A stretch of DNA of 64,000 nt from Lineus longissimus (lineage: Eukaryota; Nemertea; Pilidiophora; Heteronemertea; Lineidae), in contig NC_088319.1 of NCBI RefSeq assembly GCF_910592395.1, positions 9,734,001 through 9,798,000 on the forward strand, written 5' to 3'. Within the stretch, counting starts at the first letter, position 1, and every line of letters begins with the position of its first letter. Shown here piece after piece: positions 29,490 through 55,054 of this stretch. The position numbers and the translations under genes were made by a program. Under the pieces are notes generated by a model. That model ran no database searches. It saw nothing but the letters and a program-made list of their open reading frames with translations, and was not told where the DNA came from.

Positions 29490-30060
29490 GTCTTTCACGG
29501 GAGAATGGTCACTGTAAAAATTATCTAGGAAGAAATGTATAGGGGTTTTCCGTGATTGTCCGGCCCAATACTTGACTTGCCAAACTCAGCTCGACGCCGA
29601 ACTGCAGCGCCACTCGCGGACAAAGATAGAACAACTCGACATTTTTTTCACCGGTTTTCTCGCTGCGCATGCGTACCAGCGTCATCTTTTGTTGATTTCC
29701 GCTGGTACGCATGCGCAGCGAGAAAACCGGTGAAAAAAATGTCGAGTTGTTCTATCTTTGTCCGCGAGTGGCGCTGCAGTTCGGCGTCGAGCTGAGTTTG
29801 GCAAGTCAAGTATTGGCAATATTGCCATTTGGGTTGACAGAGCTAGGAGCAAATGCGACGCTTATGATTTATTTAAAGAAATAAAATGCCCGATTTAACA
29901 TCCTGCAGAATCTGGGGAATCGGGAGTTTCCAGTGATATACGACCAAAATGGGTTGTCCTCATGCACTCACTTTGGAAACGCATTTTAAACGGGGCACGT
30001 CATCATCCCGTACATTCGGGAAAAACTCCCCAAGGAGACCTGTGCGACAATTTCAGCGGG
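29490..30060. repeat. Second copy of the promoter-proximal dispersed repeat, upstream of PSMC2
   Basis: Aligns with 2180-3000 but lacks the 500-bp middle, and is interrupted by a 252-bp hairpin (29565-29816). It ends about 290 bp before the PSMC2 start codon. The copy near PGD shows the uninterrupted site (CCAATTGG at 2253-2260). Confidence 0.8.
29565..29816. mobile_element. Perfect hairpin insertion (116-bp arms, 20-bp loop)
   Basis: Bases 29565-29680 are the exact reverse complement of 29701-29816; the loop is 29681-29700. The centre reads CGCATGCGTACCAGC/GCTGGTACGCATGCG. Compared with the empty homologous site at 2253-2260, about 244 bp were inserted within CCAAT|TGG with at most a 2-bp duplication. 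Full-length arm identity suggests a young MITE-like insertion or recent arm conversion. Open frames on both strands are consequences of the symmetry. Confidence 0.9.
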
Positions 30061-30350
30061 TGCATGTAAATTGGACATTTGGCCCGGCGCCCGGGAGATT
30101 GGACAAAACGTCGATTCCCCTCTTCATTTCAACTCATTTGAGTTCAAAAGATTTCTTTGATAAAAATGAATGAATTAGTACAAATTCTACACTAGTTTAG
30201 ACTATTTTGGTGAAATATTGTTCATTTCTATTCTAATAAATCGTCTGCATTGCGTCCCAAGAGTTCTCGTGTGGCTTTCACTACCTTCCGCCATCAGCAA
30301 AATTTTGTTTGTCATCGTCGAAATTTCCTAAATAAAACTCTTTTTCTACA

Positions 30351-44231
<13,881 letters not shown>

Positions 44232-44709
44232 ATATGGACTGAAAAGTGGATGACATGGACAATGGAACAATAGTGAAAACATTTCATGAAATGAAATCTG
44301 TTCAAAATCCATTGTGGCTGGTGAAACTGAAAGGAGTCCCTTTACCCCTTTTAAAAACTGTTTCCAAAAGACTTCCGGCAAATCGCCACTGTGAAAACGA
44401 AATTTGCATTGCTTTTGAAGATTGTGAGGGAAAACTTGTGTAAATATATAAAATTGTGTAATTCTGAGTTGTTTGTTTGTTGTGTTGCTGTGAGAACTCC
44501 TCAAGTAATTCCATCCACTAATGCACCTACATGTAATGATAGAACAAGTATTGGGTGGCATCAAGCGCACTGTCTGCTGCTAAAGCTACATCAGTAATAG
44601 GGGATTGGCGGAGGGTCAGGGCTACCTACCCTTACACATTTGGGGTAAATTTTACACACTGACCGGCCTGTTTGCACAAGTTTGTAAGGGCCGTTTTACA
44701 CTTTGACTC

Positions 44710-44715
44710 AATAAA
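44710..44715 (+). terminator. Candidate PSMC2 polyadenylation signal AATAAA
   Basis: First canonical hexamer after the stop codon (about 480 bp downstream), in CTCAATAAAATTTC. Confidence 0.55.
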
Positions 44716-44719
44716 ATTT

Positions 44720-46880
44720 CTTTAAAATCGTGCCAAAATCATCAGAAAACCCAGGAATTACACTTTTCATTGCTGATTTACACTTTTTCACCAAGGGTTT
44801 TACACATTCCTGGACTCAATGGTAGGCAGTTCTGGAGGGTTCCCACCAGAGAAACATCGGTTTTTGGAAATTCGATTATTTACCCCTCGCGGCACCCTTT
44901 TTTCCACATTTTCAACCCTTTTTGGACACCTATCCATCATCCCGCAACCGTTTTTCCTCAAAAAACAACCCTCCATACCCTTACTCCAAAAAATACCCTA
45001 AATCCTCGCACCCTCCAACACCTAAAATTGGCAAAATAATCGCGATATCACCCTCGATAGTGAAGTAATCTCTCCAATTATGGTAACATTAGACCAGATA
45101 TTTCACTAAAAACCTGGTGCCCAACCCACCTATAAATCCTAATCTTTTTTACCTCCTACAATCCCAATCCTCTACTCAATACAGCCATCCTACACTAACA
45201 CATTGAATTGAAATCCATAACCACTACATCAACTAACAATTCCATATGATGCCATCACCGGCACCAGCCCGGCTTCCTGGAAAAAATGGTATGGTTCCGC
45301 TGTTTGCGGAATAGGGAGCATTCATTGATGACTGAACTGGGCACAAAATGGTGTCTGGCATGGAACGAAATCCCCACCATCACAGGAATGACACATGTTT
45401 GGTATAAATCATGTCAAAGTCTGGTCGCAAGGGCCCAACGCGCCGCGTAGCGGCAAAAAAACGAAGCTGGCGAAACATTTATAACGGGTCACCGTCACTT
45501 ATTATTAGCTCAGCTGACAAAGTCAGCGGAGCTAGTAGAATAGCTGTTCAAATGGTGTCCGTCCTGCAATCCATCCATCCATCCATCCATCCATCCATCT
45601 AGGGACCCATCTGTGGACAAAATTGGACATTTCTGATTGGGAAGGCCTAGCCACTTCGTTGACGGTGCTAAATTAGGAGTTGCCCAAGGTGAACTCAAAA
45701 CACGAAAAATCAGCGCGATCCGACCTGTATTAAGAGAATGAGGTCATTTCGCGTTTAGATTTCTTTCCCTTTTTACCTCGGTCCACAGAGCAAATATTGT
45801 TTTCAAATGTGGCTGAATATTTTTTAATATTTTTTCATTTTTTACTTTTAATGGAATTAATATAGTTTTCACCGCCAGTTGGCGCTGCAGGCACATTGAC
45901 TGAATTTTGGCGATTTCAAATTTGGCGGTGGCTCAACTTTTTGCAAGCAGTGCCGCTGATTGGCCGATCGATAGAAGAGATGCCACCATTTAAAAATGGC
46001 GGTAGTCGCTGCTTCAATGAAGATGAGTGAACTTTCTCATGTTCAATCGGTTGATACTCTTTTAATCAACATGACCATGTACCTGAAATTTGTTTAGGTA
46101 CTGAAAAGAGTCTATATAATTCAGATTTATCGATAGTTTTTTATAATATTGCGGAAATTTTGTGCACAAATTAGCGAAAGTTGGTGCTCGTCTCATGTCA
46201 TTTTAGAGCGAGAAATTTGTTTCCGTCGATCTCTACCACTGAAAAATCGCTTGCATAGCTTCGAATTTTTGTGAAAATAAGTATCTGAACTTGGTTTCAA
46301 ATAGTCTAGAGAGTTACCTTTGTGGTGATACATATGGTATGTGATAAATATTTGTAGAATTTGTGAAATTCGATTTTCAAACGTGCCGATGAAGCAAGCG
46401 ATCTCGCGTGAATTTTGCAAGTCCTGATATGTCGACCGGGTGTCAAAAATCACTCGCCTAAATTCAATTCAAAGATCAAAAATAATATCTGAACTTAGTT
46501 TCAAATAGCCTACGCAATTATCATTTCGGTGATATATAATGCATGCATGTAATAATTGATTAATCTGCCTAAAACGCGCAATTAAAACGGCGAAAGATCG
46601 TGATAAACACTCTGGTGGCGGTCGCACTAAATAACGACCGGTAGGGCCCGGCGTCTGGCGGAGAAAAAAAGGTAGCGCCCGGAGGTTGAAACGGGATTTT
46701 TATGCACTTTTAACTGTATATATATGTTGTTTGGATGTATTTCTAACAGTTCTGTAACTTTGATGACCAGGCTTGCGCCCAAAGTTGGTAAAATTGATGC
46801 TTGTTTATGGACTGCGCTAGCGACCGGAGAATTCGCCGTCGGCCATTTTGGCTACGGTCCCTGAGTTGTTGTGGACAACA
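44720..46880. other. Intergenic DNA with a copy of the U terminus
   Basis: 45426-45507 repeats the terminal ~80 bp of the large palindromic unit U (CGCAAGGGCCCAACGCGCCG ... ACCGTCACTTATTATT), here joined to unrelated sequence. A (CATC)n microsatellite follows at about 45571-45600. The remainder has no supported gene. Confidence 0.7.
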
Positions 46881-46885
46881 CCCTC

Positions 46886-46979
46886 CGCCAGCCTACCTCT
46901 CTGGCTGGGCACCACCTCCACAGCTAGGAACCTCTCTGACCAGGAACCACACGTGCCCAGCCAGAGAGGTAGACTGGCG
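46886..46979. repeat. 27-bp-arm hairpin
   Basis: CGCCAGCCTACCTCTCTGGC ... at 46886-46912 is mirrored at 46953-46979 with one mismatch, around a 40-bp loop. The overlapping frames on both strands arise from this symmetry. Confidence 0.85.
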
Positions 46980-47000
46980 AACCCTGATCGTTGTGGATGG

Positions 47001-48190
47001 CAATTTTGCAAGGGTAGTTGTAAAACAAGAAACACAGAAACGAAACAGAAACGCAGAAACGAAACGCAGAAACGAAAATCAAACGGGTTTTCATAAAAGT
47101 TGGAATCAAGCGGCACGCCGATACTTTCCTTGCCCAATCCGTTGTTATTGTCGTTTAAAAGTAAAATCTGAGGTTGGTGGGTTGCGGCCAGCCGGAATGC
47201 AATAGAGTTGTTGAGGGGATACATGGAGCAACTTGGGGGGGGGGGGGGGGGGGGAGGGGGCGGCACGATATGGGTGAAGTCTTTTGAGGTGGTGGTGTAG
47301 TACTTTGGTAGGTTCGATTCGATTCCTACAGCATGTTATTTAAAATGAAGGTGCAGTGCAACATCTTGCCTTGTGGTGTTCAATTTACATGAAGTACCAG
47401 GATCATCCTACAAATCCCGTCTGATGCAGCACTAAATACAAGGTACGGTACCAGTACATGGGTGAATCATTTCGACGTTATGTGAGACGTGAGAGACCAA
47501 TTTTGGCGACTAGAATAGTGTAAAGTGGGGGGGGGGGGGCGGGCACTAGACCTGGACTTGGAGTAACTCAATCTTGCCTGCCCAGCTGCTGCCTTTAAAT
47601 AGTCCCTTTAAATATCTGTTTATGTTGATGAGGTTGCAGTAGGGAAGTTCAGCCTAGTGTCGTGCACAGGCCATGGAATGTACAAAAGAACAGGACTCGC
47701 TATTCGAAGGGCTATTTTCTATTTACGCCGTGTAGTACATACATGTAGTGTATTGGGGAGGTCAGTGTAAATAGAAAATAGTCCTTCGAATAGAGAGTCA
47801 TGTTCTATTGTACATTCCTAGCAGGCCTATGGTCGTGTTCTGGTCATTGGTCATGCCGACTTACTGGCGGCTCATATCGATCATAAAGTCCTCATGCCCT
47901 ACAGATGGTGGATCGGCATGGTCAGGGGCACGATCAAGGCCGGATGCTGCCAATCTGCACACACGTTGATGAGGCTAAAAGGGGTATTGGGAAATGAGCA
48001 TTCCTCCTTCCATTCCGACTGAATACCAGTTTTAGTTACACCCGCGTTCGCGGCCACAACCATGGCAACAAGATGGAGTCTGTAGACCAGAATTCGCCAC
48101 AAGACTGGTTTCTGCGTTTCGTTTCTGTGTTTCTGTGTTTCTGTTTCGTTTCTGTGTTTCTTGTTTTAACTACCCATTTTGCAACAAATT
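47001..48190. repeat. 1.2-kb inverted-repeat structure with GAAACACA tandem arms and a nested hairpin
   Basis: Arm 47001-47085 (CAATTTTGCAAGGGTAGTTG, AACAAGAAACACAGAAACG) recurs inverted at about 48110-48190. Between them a poly-G run (47237-47255) and a second palindrome occupy space: 47669-47727 is mirrored at 47765-47827 (GGCCATGGAATGTAC ... GGGCTATTTTCTATTTAC). It looks like a foldback or inverted-repeat element with another inserted in its loop. Confidence 0.7.
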
Positions 48191-48814
48191 TCGCCATTTA
48201 CGTTTGTTTACAATTATTTTGAAAGTCACATTATGACATCGTAGTATGAATCCCACTGCAGTTTCGTTACGCAGCAATGCTCATGTTTTTGGTTTGCAAT
48301 CCTGTACTGTCTGTACACTGCGCTGTGCATGGATGTACTGTAGCTGTAAAAAAGACAAAAACCATAGCCTAGCCCTGTAGGACAGGCTTCGAGTATAACT
48401 CAACAGGCCCTCATGATTCATTTGATGGACACCTTATTTGATAGTACCTCATCATTAAGTCCACTAGATCCTGTTCTGTCACATGTCGTAGACGATAGAC
48501 AATTTTCAAAATGTAGTACACCACTCGCTCATCTTTAAGCCCAGCTCTCGGCTCACATCATGTGGGCACGGTTGGCTGTTGAGTGTTATGGTTCAGTCTG
48601 TGAGACTAATTTAAAGAGGTTACACTTTTATTTTGAATTGGAAAACAGCCCACAGGACTGACTTTTCACTGAGTAATAAGTGTGCCCTTCGAAGGTTAAG
48701 TCTCTTTCTGGATTTGCTTCCATAGATGCCTTGTTCAGGATATCATCTGACCGATGCCTGATCAAGCACAGACTGTATCCGGTGGTGTACATTTCCCCGT
48801 CTATGTCACCCTTT

Positions 48815-48868
48815 TTTAGCTCACCTCTTAGCAGAGGTGAGCTTATCCAATACCGTGGCGTCCGTCGT

Positions 48869-48945
<77 letters not shown>

Positions 48946-49990
48946 CGTCGTCGTCCGTCGTCCGTTAGCAGGGCACGTTTCGTAACTGTTAGAGCTATTG
49001 AGTTGAAACTTGGTACACATGTACCCTTATGTAATGACACCTTGGAGACCAAGTTTCGGTCTGATTCGTTTCATGGTTTGTCCACCAGGGGGCCAAACGT
49101 TAAAAGTGAAAATGTGCAATATCTCCCTTAATAGTAGTCGGGAAATTTTGAAAAAAATATGGTAGGTACTTCTAGCAAAGGTGCATCATATATCCTCCGG
49201 GTTTTTGATTTGACCTCCTTTTCAAGGTCACAGAGGCCAAATGGTGTAAATTGGCCATTAGGATGTAACGATGGCATGTTTCTAAACTGCAATGACTATT
49301 GATACCAAATTTGTTACACATTTACCCCTTAGTCAGGTGATCTCAGGGACCAAAGTTTGGTCCAATATGATTCACCACTTGACCACCAGGGGGCAAAATC
49401 CAAAAACCTTAAAAATGTGATTATTCCTTAACTTCTTGCCCGATTGCCACCAATTTGATATCATGGGTACATCTAACCACCATACAGTATATGTCACACA
49501 GGTTTTCAATTTGACCTTCTTGTCAAGGTCACAGAGGTCAAATGACGTAAATTCGCCGTCAGGCCGTAACTATGGCACGTTTCTTAACTGCAATGACTAT
49601 TGATCACAAATTAAGTACACATGTACCCCTTGGTCAGGTGATCTCAGGTACCGAAGTTTGGTGCGATCTGATTTGCCGTTTGGCCTCCAGGGAGGGGGCC
49701 AAATCCTAAATTCATCAAAATGCTATTATTCCTATTAATGACTTGCCCGATTGGCACCAATTTTATATCATAGGTACATCTAATTCTAACAACCATTCAA
49801 TGTGTCACCCGGGTCTTCTTTGATTTGACCTACTTTTCAAGGTCACAGAGGTCGAATGTACTGTAAATTGGCCATTTTGGGGAAATTGTAATTGCTTGGA
49901 CCTACATCAAACCTAACACTACATGACACAATACCATGCTCTTTATCCATCTTTCCTCCACATGAGGTGAGCACAATGGCCCTGGCCATT
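48815..49990 (+). repeat. Most complete copy of the GTCCGTCGTC-headed dispersed repeat
   Basis: Head TTAGCTCACCTCTTAGCAG with a local inverted repeat (AGCTCACCTCT ... AGAGGTGAGCT), then CGTGGCGTCCGTCGTC and a long (GTC)n, then three tandem modules of ~320 bp. Each module has CGTTTCTTAACTG, TTGAAACTTGGTACACATG, a CCACCAGGGGGC-like motif, GCCCGATTGCCACCAAT and TCAAGGTCACAGAGGTCAAA. It ends TGAGCACAATGGCCCTGGCC. A GGGCCCTTGGGCCTCTTGTT-like piece at 50729-50751 may be a second terminus. Confidence 0.85.
48867..48960 (+). repeat. (GTC)n microsatellite
   Basis: About 30 GTC units with occasional CGTCC breaks. It generates spurious poly-Asp, poly-Ser and poly-Thr frames in this interval. Confidence 0.98.
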
Positions 49991-50162
49991 TCATTTATTT
50001 AGTCAGTGTTAATTTCTCTTCTCTTTTTTTACAGATCAACTGTTGTTGGTTATTGCAAGAGGAGTCATTGGCACATTTCAAGTCCAGGAAAGCACTTGCT
50101 GTTCCCACATTCAGAGTAAGGTGTGCTTACTCGTTTTACTGCTTTCCATTCCCGGAGAGCGT

Positions 50163-50250
50163 TATCAAATATCTGCCGCAAGGCAACAAATATCTGCCGC
50201 AAGGCGCTTCAAATATCTGCCGAAAGGCATCAAATATCTGCCGCACCAAT
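50163..50250 (+). repeat. 22-bp tandem repeat CAAATATCTGCCGCAAGG
   Basis: Four copies of (A/T)CAAATATCTGCCGCAAGGC with small spacing changes. Open in all three forward frames; not a gene. Confidence 0.9.
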
Positions 50251-50747
50251 AAAGTTCATTTTGTTAACCAACTCTTTATCTTCTTTTCTTCACATACAAA
50301 AAAGACCGTCCCAAACATTTGGCTGCATCCACTTCATCAATGTCCAGACAACAGTCGGTTCATTTGACCATTGTAAAGCACCAGACCCCACCTCACAAAG
50401 TACACTGTAATAATTATGTACCTTGTGTCCATGTGCATGTTATTAGTTCCACCTACGCTGCATGAAGACAAGGACTCCACTCTTTGACGTCACCACACAA
50501 CTCCTTGACGTCATCACACACCCCACTACTGCAACGGCAATAGAAATGACTTTACGTCATAATACCAGGGTGACGTCAACTCAGTACTTTAGCATGCACT
50601 GATATAGCAAAAAGGTCTTTCGCATCAGCACTTCTGCGTGCTAGACGTTATAGCTTCACGTTGCCTCATAATAACGGTACCGACACACACTTGGCCCTTG
50701 CCTTCACCTATCCATTTCAGCTGAGCGCCAGGCCCTTGGGCCTCTTG

Positions 50748-53523
50748 TTGGACTTATAGCGCATTTACGGGGTTGCAACTATTTTGCTTTATAGTGTCAC
50801 CAGGAAAGAAAAGCATGCGACCTAACGCCGATCTATTTGTATAAAGTGATAATTGGAAGGTATATAGTAGGAAATATCAATAAAATAATCATTCCATGTC
50901 GTCTTTTGAGGGCATTTTTGATTGTAAAAAATATATGTGTACGTCACCGTAGTCTCTGCAATGATAATTTTATCAGAGCAGTCTCGCGCGAGTAGAAGTT
51001 CTTTACCTATTAGTTCTTCACTTATTAGTCTCAACGTCTGGCGCAAAGCCAGACGTTTTCCATTACGATTTCACTACGATGTTTGACAAGAAGGAGCAGT
51101 GCGCGAGATATGCTAATGAGCAGACTTCCCTCGCTTGAGTTTCTGAAGAATGTTCCATATCGCGCTAAGCTCATCACTGCTGATTATGACAGGCGTGCAA
51201 CGGTAGGTATCTGCTCCCCAACTTCCACCCTAATACGGTACAATAAGTTACCATTTGATGGGAATGGGACAATGCCCTCACTGTGTATGGAGTCATAGGG
51301 ATAAGAAGACATTATTCATTAGTGTTGGTACAAGTGATTTTGCCCAAAAAGCATGCGCATTCAAAAAACAAAATATGCAAGGTATCACGTACATGACCAT
51401 GACGACGTGCAGAAAGTGCACTGGCCAGTGCATACCCTATGGCTATGTACTAGTAAACATGGTAAACATGGTAAACATGAACAACATCATTATTCATCGG
51501 CAGTTCATTTTACTCCGAGCTTTTCCTGAAACATATAGCCATGATGATTAGGCCTACCATGTACCATGACCAATAACAGCACTAGATCATGTAGATGTCA
51601 ACAAGTTCACATGAACCGTATAATCCCGCATGGCGCATGTGGGGCATGCGTCTAAACCAAAGCCCCAAAATCACTTGTTTTGGTCTATTTCACTTGTGTT
51701 TCCCCCGTCTCCCAGTCCATAATACATTTACAGTTTACAATCCCCAATCATGGCCCAATAAAAGGTCATCGGTTGACTAAAGGAACACAACTGTTCAATG
51801 GATTTATAGTTGAATGCGATCAAACTACGTCTTTTCAATCGTGGATTGTAAATTTAACCCCATGGGCCTAGGGAAGGCCCTATAACAATACTTTCGACAC
51901 AGTTATTATCTCCGCTGCCTCCACCATGTTACACACAGTGCTCACTGCTGATTCTAAAATGCGCCACCTAGTCAAAACAGGACATATGTTCTTCTAGGAA
52001 TAGATCTCTTTCCAGTATTTCGTCATTCCACTATCGTCATCACCTCATCATACTTTCATTGACATTACAGGCACACATCCACAGAGCACTCTTCAAATCA
52101 TCTAGTGGTTATCCAACTAGGATTATAAAGGTAATTTCTTAGCCCCGCACAGTGGGTTTCAGTCTTGATAAAGGGGCACTATTGCTAGCAGCTAGGTAGG
52201 CAAGATAAAGTTAGCCGAAGTAGCCGATAGGGTTCTCTCACCCCTCAAAGTCGTCACAACTATTCAAGCTTGTACAAGGAATACATGCAGCGCTGACTCT
52301 AACAAGACCCAATAGGAATGTCGCACAGTCATCTGTCAAAAACAAGACCTATGTTGTAGTATGATCTCTTGCCAATATTTAATAATTGCACTATCGTCAT
52401 CACCTCATCATACTTCATTGACATTACAGGCACACATTGACATAGACCACTGTTGCAATCAACAACACAGTCGCTATCCAAGTAGCATTATAGAGGTAAT
52501 TATCATTATCATACCTCATTAGCATGTGAACCAATCGCGTCGCGTCCTTTGCGATCACGGCAAAGCCTCATGGAATAATGTCTTTCACCGTTGAATAATT
52601 TTTCATATTCCATGCCTACAACTTCAATTTCTTCATATTCCATGGCTAGAAGTTCAATACTAATATAATATCCAAGATAAAGTTACAAGAAGTAGTCAAT
52701 AGGGGTCTCTCACCTCTCACTGTATGTCCACACTATTCACGCTTGTACGAGGAATACATTCAATGCTGAATCTAACAACACCCAGTGCCCTTACTCTGTA
52801 TATTAGTCACTGGAAGATGGCCCATTTCACTCCTTGCTTCTACTTCACCTATAGTCTCATTGCAAACGCCTCAGTTCTATGATATCACATTCACTTTCAG
52901 CTGTCATGCAACGCAACAACTGTGCTATCTGCCATCGCACATCAACGAAGAAGTGCAGCCGCCCACATTCCACCTCACGTCTGTCCGACCAGCTGCAATC
53001 CTCGAGGACGCCCCACTGTACCACGATTTCACTACGATGTTTGACAAGAAGGAGCAGTGCGCGAGATAGGCTAATGAGCAGACTTCCCTCGCTTGAGTTT
53101 CGGAAGAATGTTCCATATCGCGCTAAGCTGACCACTGCTGACCATGACAGGCGTGCATTGGACTGGTACAGGTTGGAACTGAACATTGAATATGCTGGTG
53201 GTGACGCTTTTCCGATGAGAAGTTGGTCGTGACTGATGCAGTATCCTTGGACTTGTCCACAGCATCGTTCAATCATTGCTCTCTGAGCTGCCTTGATTCT
53301 GTACTTACCCAAATACTAAGACCAAATGCCTCTTGACTGTGCTTTAAGAGAGACTGGCGCCATGCCTAGAGATATGACTGACCCCTATTGGCAAATTTGT
53401 ATGACTTTATCTTGCCTACCTAGCTGCTGCCTATAGTCTCCTTTTAACTGCGGAACCCTTCAAAGTCGATAAAATGCCATGTTCCACCTTTTAATGTGTT
53501 CAGACTGCCATTTTCAAAATAAT
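50748..53523 (+). repeat. Palindromic-array unit U, copy 1 (forward, first ~85 bp missing)
   Basis: About 2.8 kb, near-identical to 55051-57910 and inverted at 58201-61055. Contains a 10-bp-stem hairpin AACGTCTGGC/GCCAGACGTT near 51033. An internal ~130-bp direct repeat holds GATTTCACTACGATGTTTGA at 51064-51190 and 53022-53158. Two exon-like blocks (52071-52130, 52430-52495) are each preceded by GACATTACAG and followed by GTAAT. No frame exceeds about 150 codons and none is recognised. Confidence 0.92.
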
Positions 53524-53811
53524 CAAGTCAGGACACTGCCTTCTCGTCTCATAATAAATTTTGCTTTCCTCAATAATAACATTTCTTCTTCTTCAATGCT
53601 TTCATCATTCCAAACTTCTCCTCCTCTGACTTTTACAGGGGTAGTCATGGCAATCAAAACCCAAATACTGAGACCAAATGCCTGTTGACTGTGCTTTAAG
53701 AGAGACTGGCGGCATGCCTAGTCTCTCTTAAAGCACAGTCAACAGACACCAACCCCCTCAGACTCAGAAACCACAAACGCCCAACCCTTCCTGCTACCTT
53801 AATACTTCTGG
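53524..53811 (+). repeat. Unit T, forward copy
   Basis: A 288-bp segment from CAAGTCAGGACACTGCC to TTAATACTTCTGG. Contains an internal hairpin with 26-bp arms, CTGTTGACTGTGCTTTAAGA and its complement, around GGCGGCATGCCT. Other copies: 54765-55054 (-), 57911-58200 (+), 61080-61201 (-, partial), 62556-62845 (-). Confidence 0.93.
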
Positions 53812-54764
53812 ATACAGATAGAAATCAGCACATATAATGTCTCGAGGCCTGCAGCATGTACAGTTAATTTGCGTGATCATCGAAACCTAGCTCTTTGACG
53901 CCGCGACATCAATCTGAAAAATGGCCTTTTTTCATGATTTTTTTAAAAAGAACTGATTATCCAATGTACTTTTACTTTTCAGATGTAGAGAGATACTGAT
54001 TGACTCTTTAATTTGCAATTTAGTTTTTCATAATCGCTCTGTTCATTTTTGAGTTGTGAAATTCTGAAAATCTATAATTTCTGCCCCCTTGAAAATCACC
54101 CGCAACTAGCATTCTGCGAAGATGACGTCACTGCAGCTGCTGCCCTCTATTTCCCCATCGCTGAATTACAGGCAATGTCGGACAAACATGCGGTTTCGTA
54201 ATGGATTCAGGCTTTCTAACTAGGGCAGTTAGATTCAATCTGGCACATGTCCGAGTGTTGGAAATACTATGTAATTGTTCTGAATATTTCTCTCTGACTC
54301 TATGGTATCATTCATGCTCAAAACAATGCAGGGTCAAAGATAATTGACTTTGAAATAAGCTCAAATAAGTAGAAATAAGTGTCGATGTCCGACTGTCACG
54401 TGACTAAAACGTCATCAATATCTTATGCAAATGACCTTGTGAGCTATGAATAGTAACTTCGCGGAATGCTATTGGCTGAGACCCCTTTTCAGCAAAAACA
54501 GGCCAATTCATTCAATCAGATGGATTGAAAGTCGTCCAACTTCCCTCAAATCTCTCTACACACATGTTACAATTACAAAACAACTGGTATAAGTCCCATG
54601 ACATATCTATTTCCTCAGTTATTCACTTTTTCCACAGCGACCCCTACTTTTGCACCCCCGCGGTCACCCTCGATTCAACCACTTGCTGCTCCAAAAGTAT
54701 GGCATCTGTTGTCCCAAAATTGGTAGAGCATAAGCCCAGAACCATTTGCGTATGTTGTTACTAC
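53812..54764. other. 953-bp unique segment held between inverted T copies
   Basis: Single-copy in this window, flanked by T (+) on the left and T (-) on the right. Its frames are short (the longest is 85 codons at 54525-54782) and unrecognised. A GATGACGTCACTGCAGCTGC stretch lies at 54121-54140. It is either cargo carried by inverted T ends or the original locus into which T copies inserted. Confidence 0.75.
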
Positions 54765-55054
54765 CCAGAAGTATTAAGGTAGCAGGAAGGGTTGGGCGTT
54801 TGTGGTTTCTGAGTCTGAGGGGGTTGGTGTCTGTTGACTGTGCTTTAAGAGAGACTAGGCATGGCGCCAGTCTCTCTTAAAGCACAGTCAACAGGCATTT
54901 GGTCTCAGTATTTGGGTTTTGATTGCCATGACTGTACCCCTGTAAAAGTCAGAGGATGAGAAGTTTGGAATGATGAAAGCATTGAAGAAGAAGAAATGTT
55001 ATTATTGAGGAAAGCAAAATTTATTATGAGACTAGAAGGCAGTGTCCTGACTTG
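54765..55054 (-). repeat. Unit T, inverted copy
   Basis: Reverse complement of 53524-53811 with a few substitutions, starting CCAGAAGTATTAAGG and ending CCTGACTTG; it abuts the start of U copy 2 at CGCAAGGGCCC. Confidence 0.93.

Noticed and set aside
48628-49052. Poly-Asp, poly-Ser and poly-Thr proteins on both strands
   Set aside because: Entirely produced by the (GTC)n microsatellite; no conserved flanking sequence.
52785-53312. Recurring 94-151-residue proteins in units U (also near 57200, 58500, 63100)
   Set aside because: Conservation between copies is at the DNA level over both strands and all frames, including non-coding parts. Several frames are open at once, frames shift between copies, and no family is recognised.
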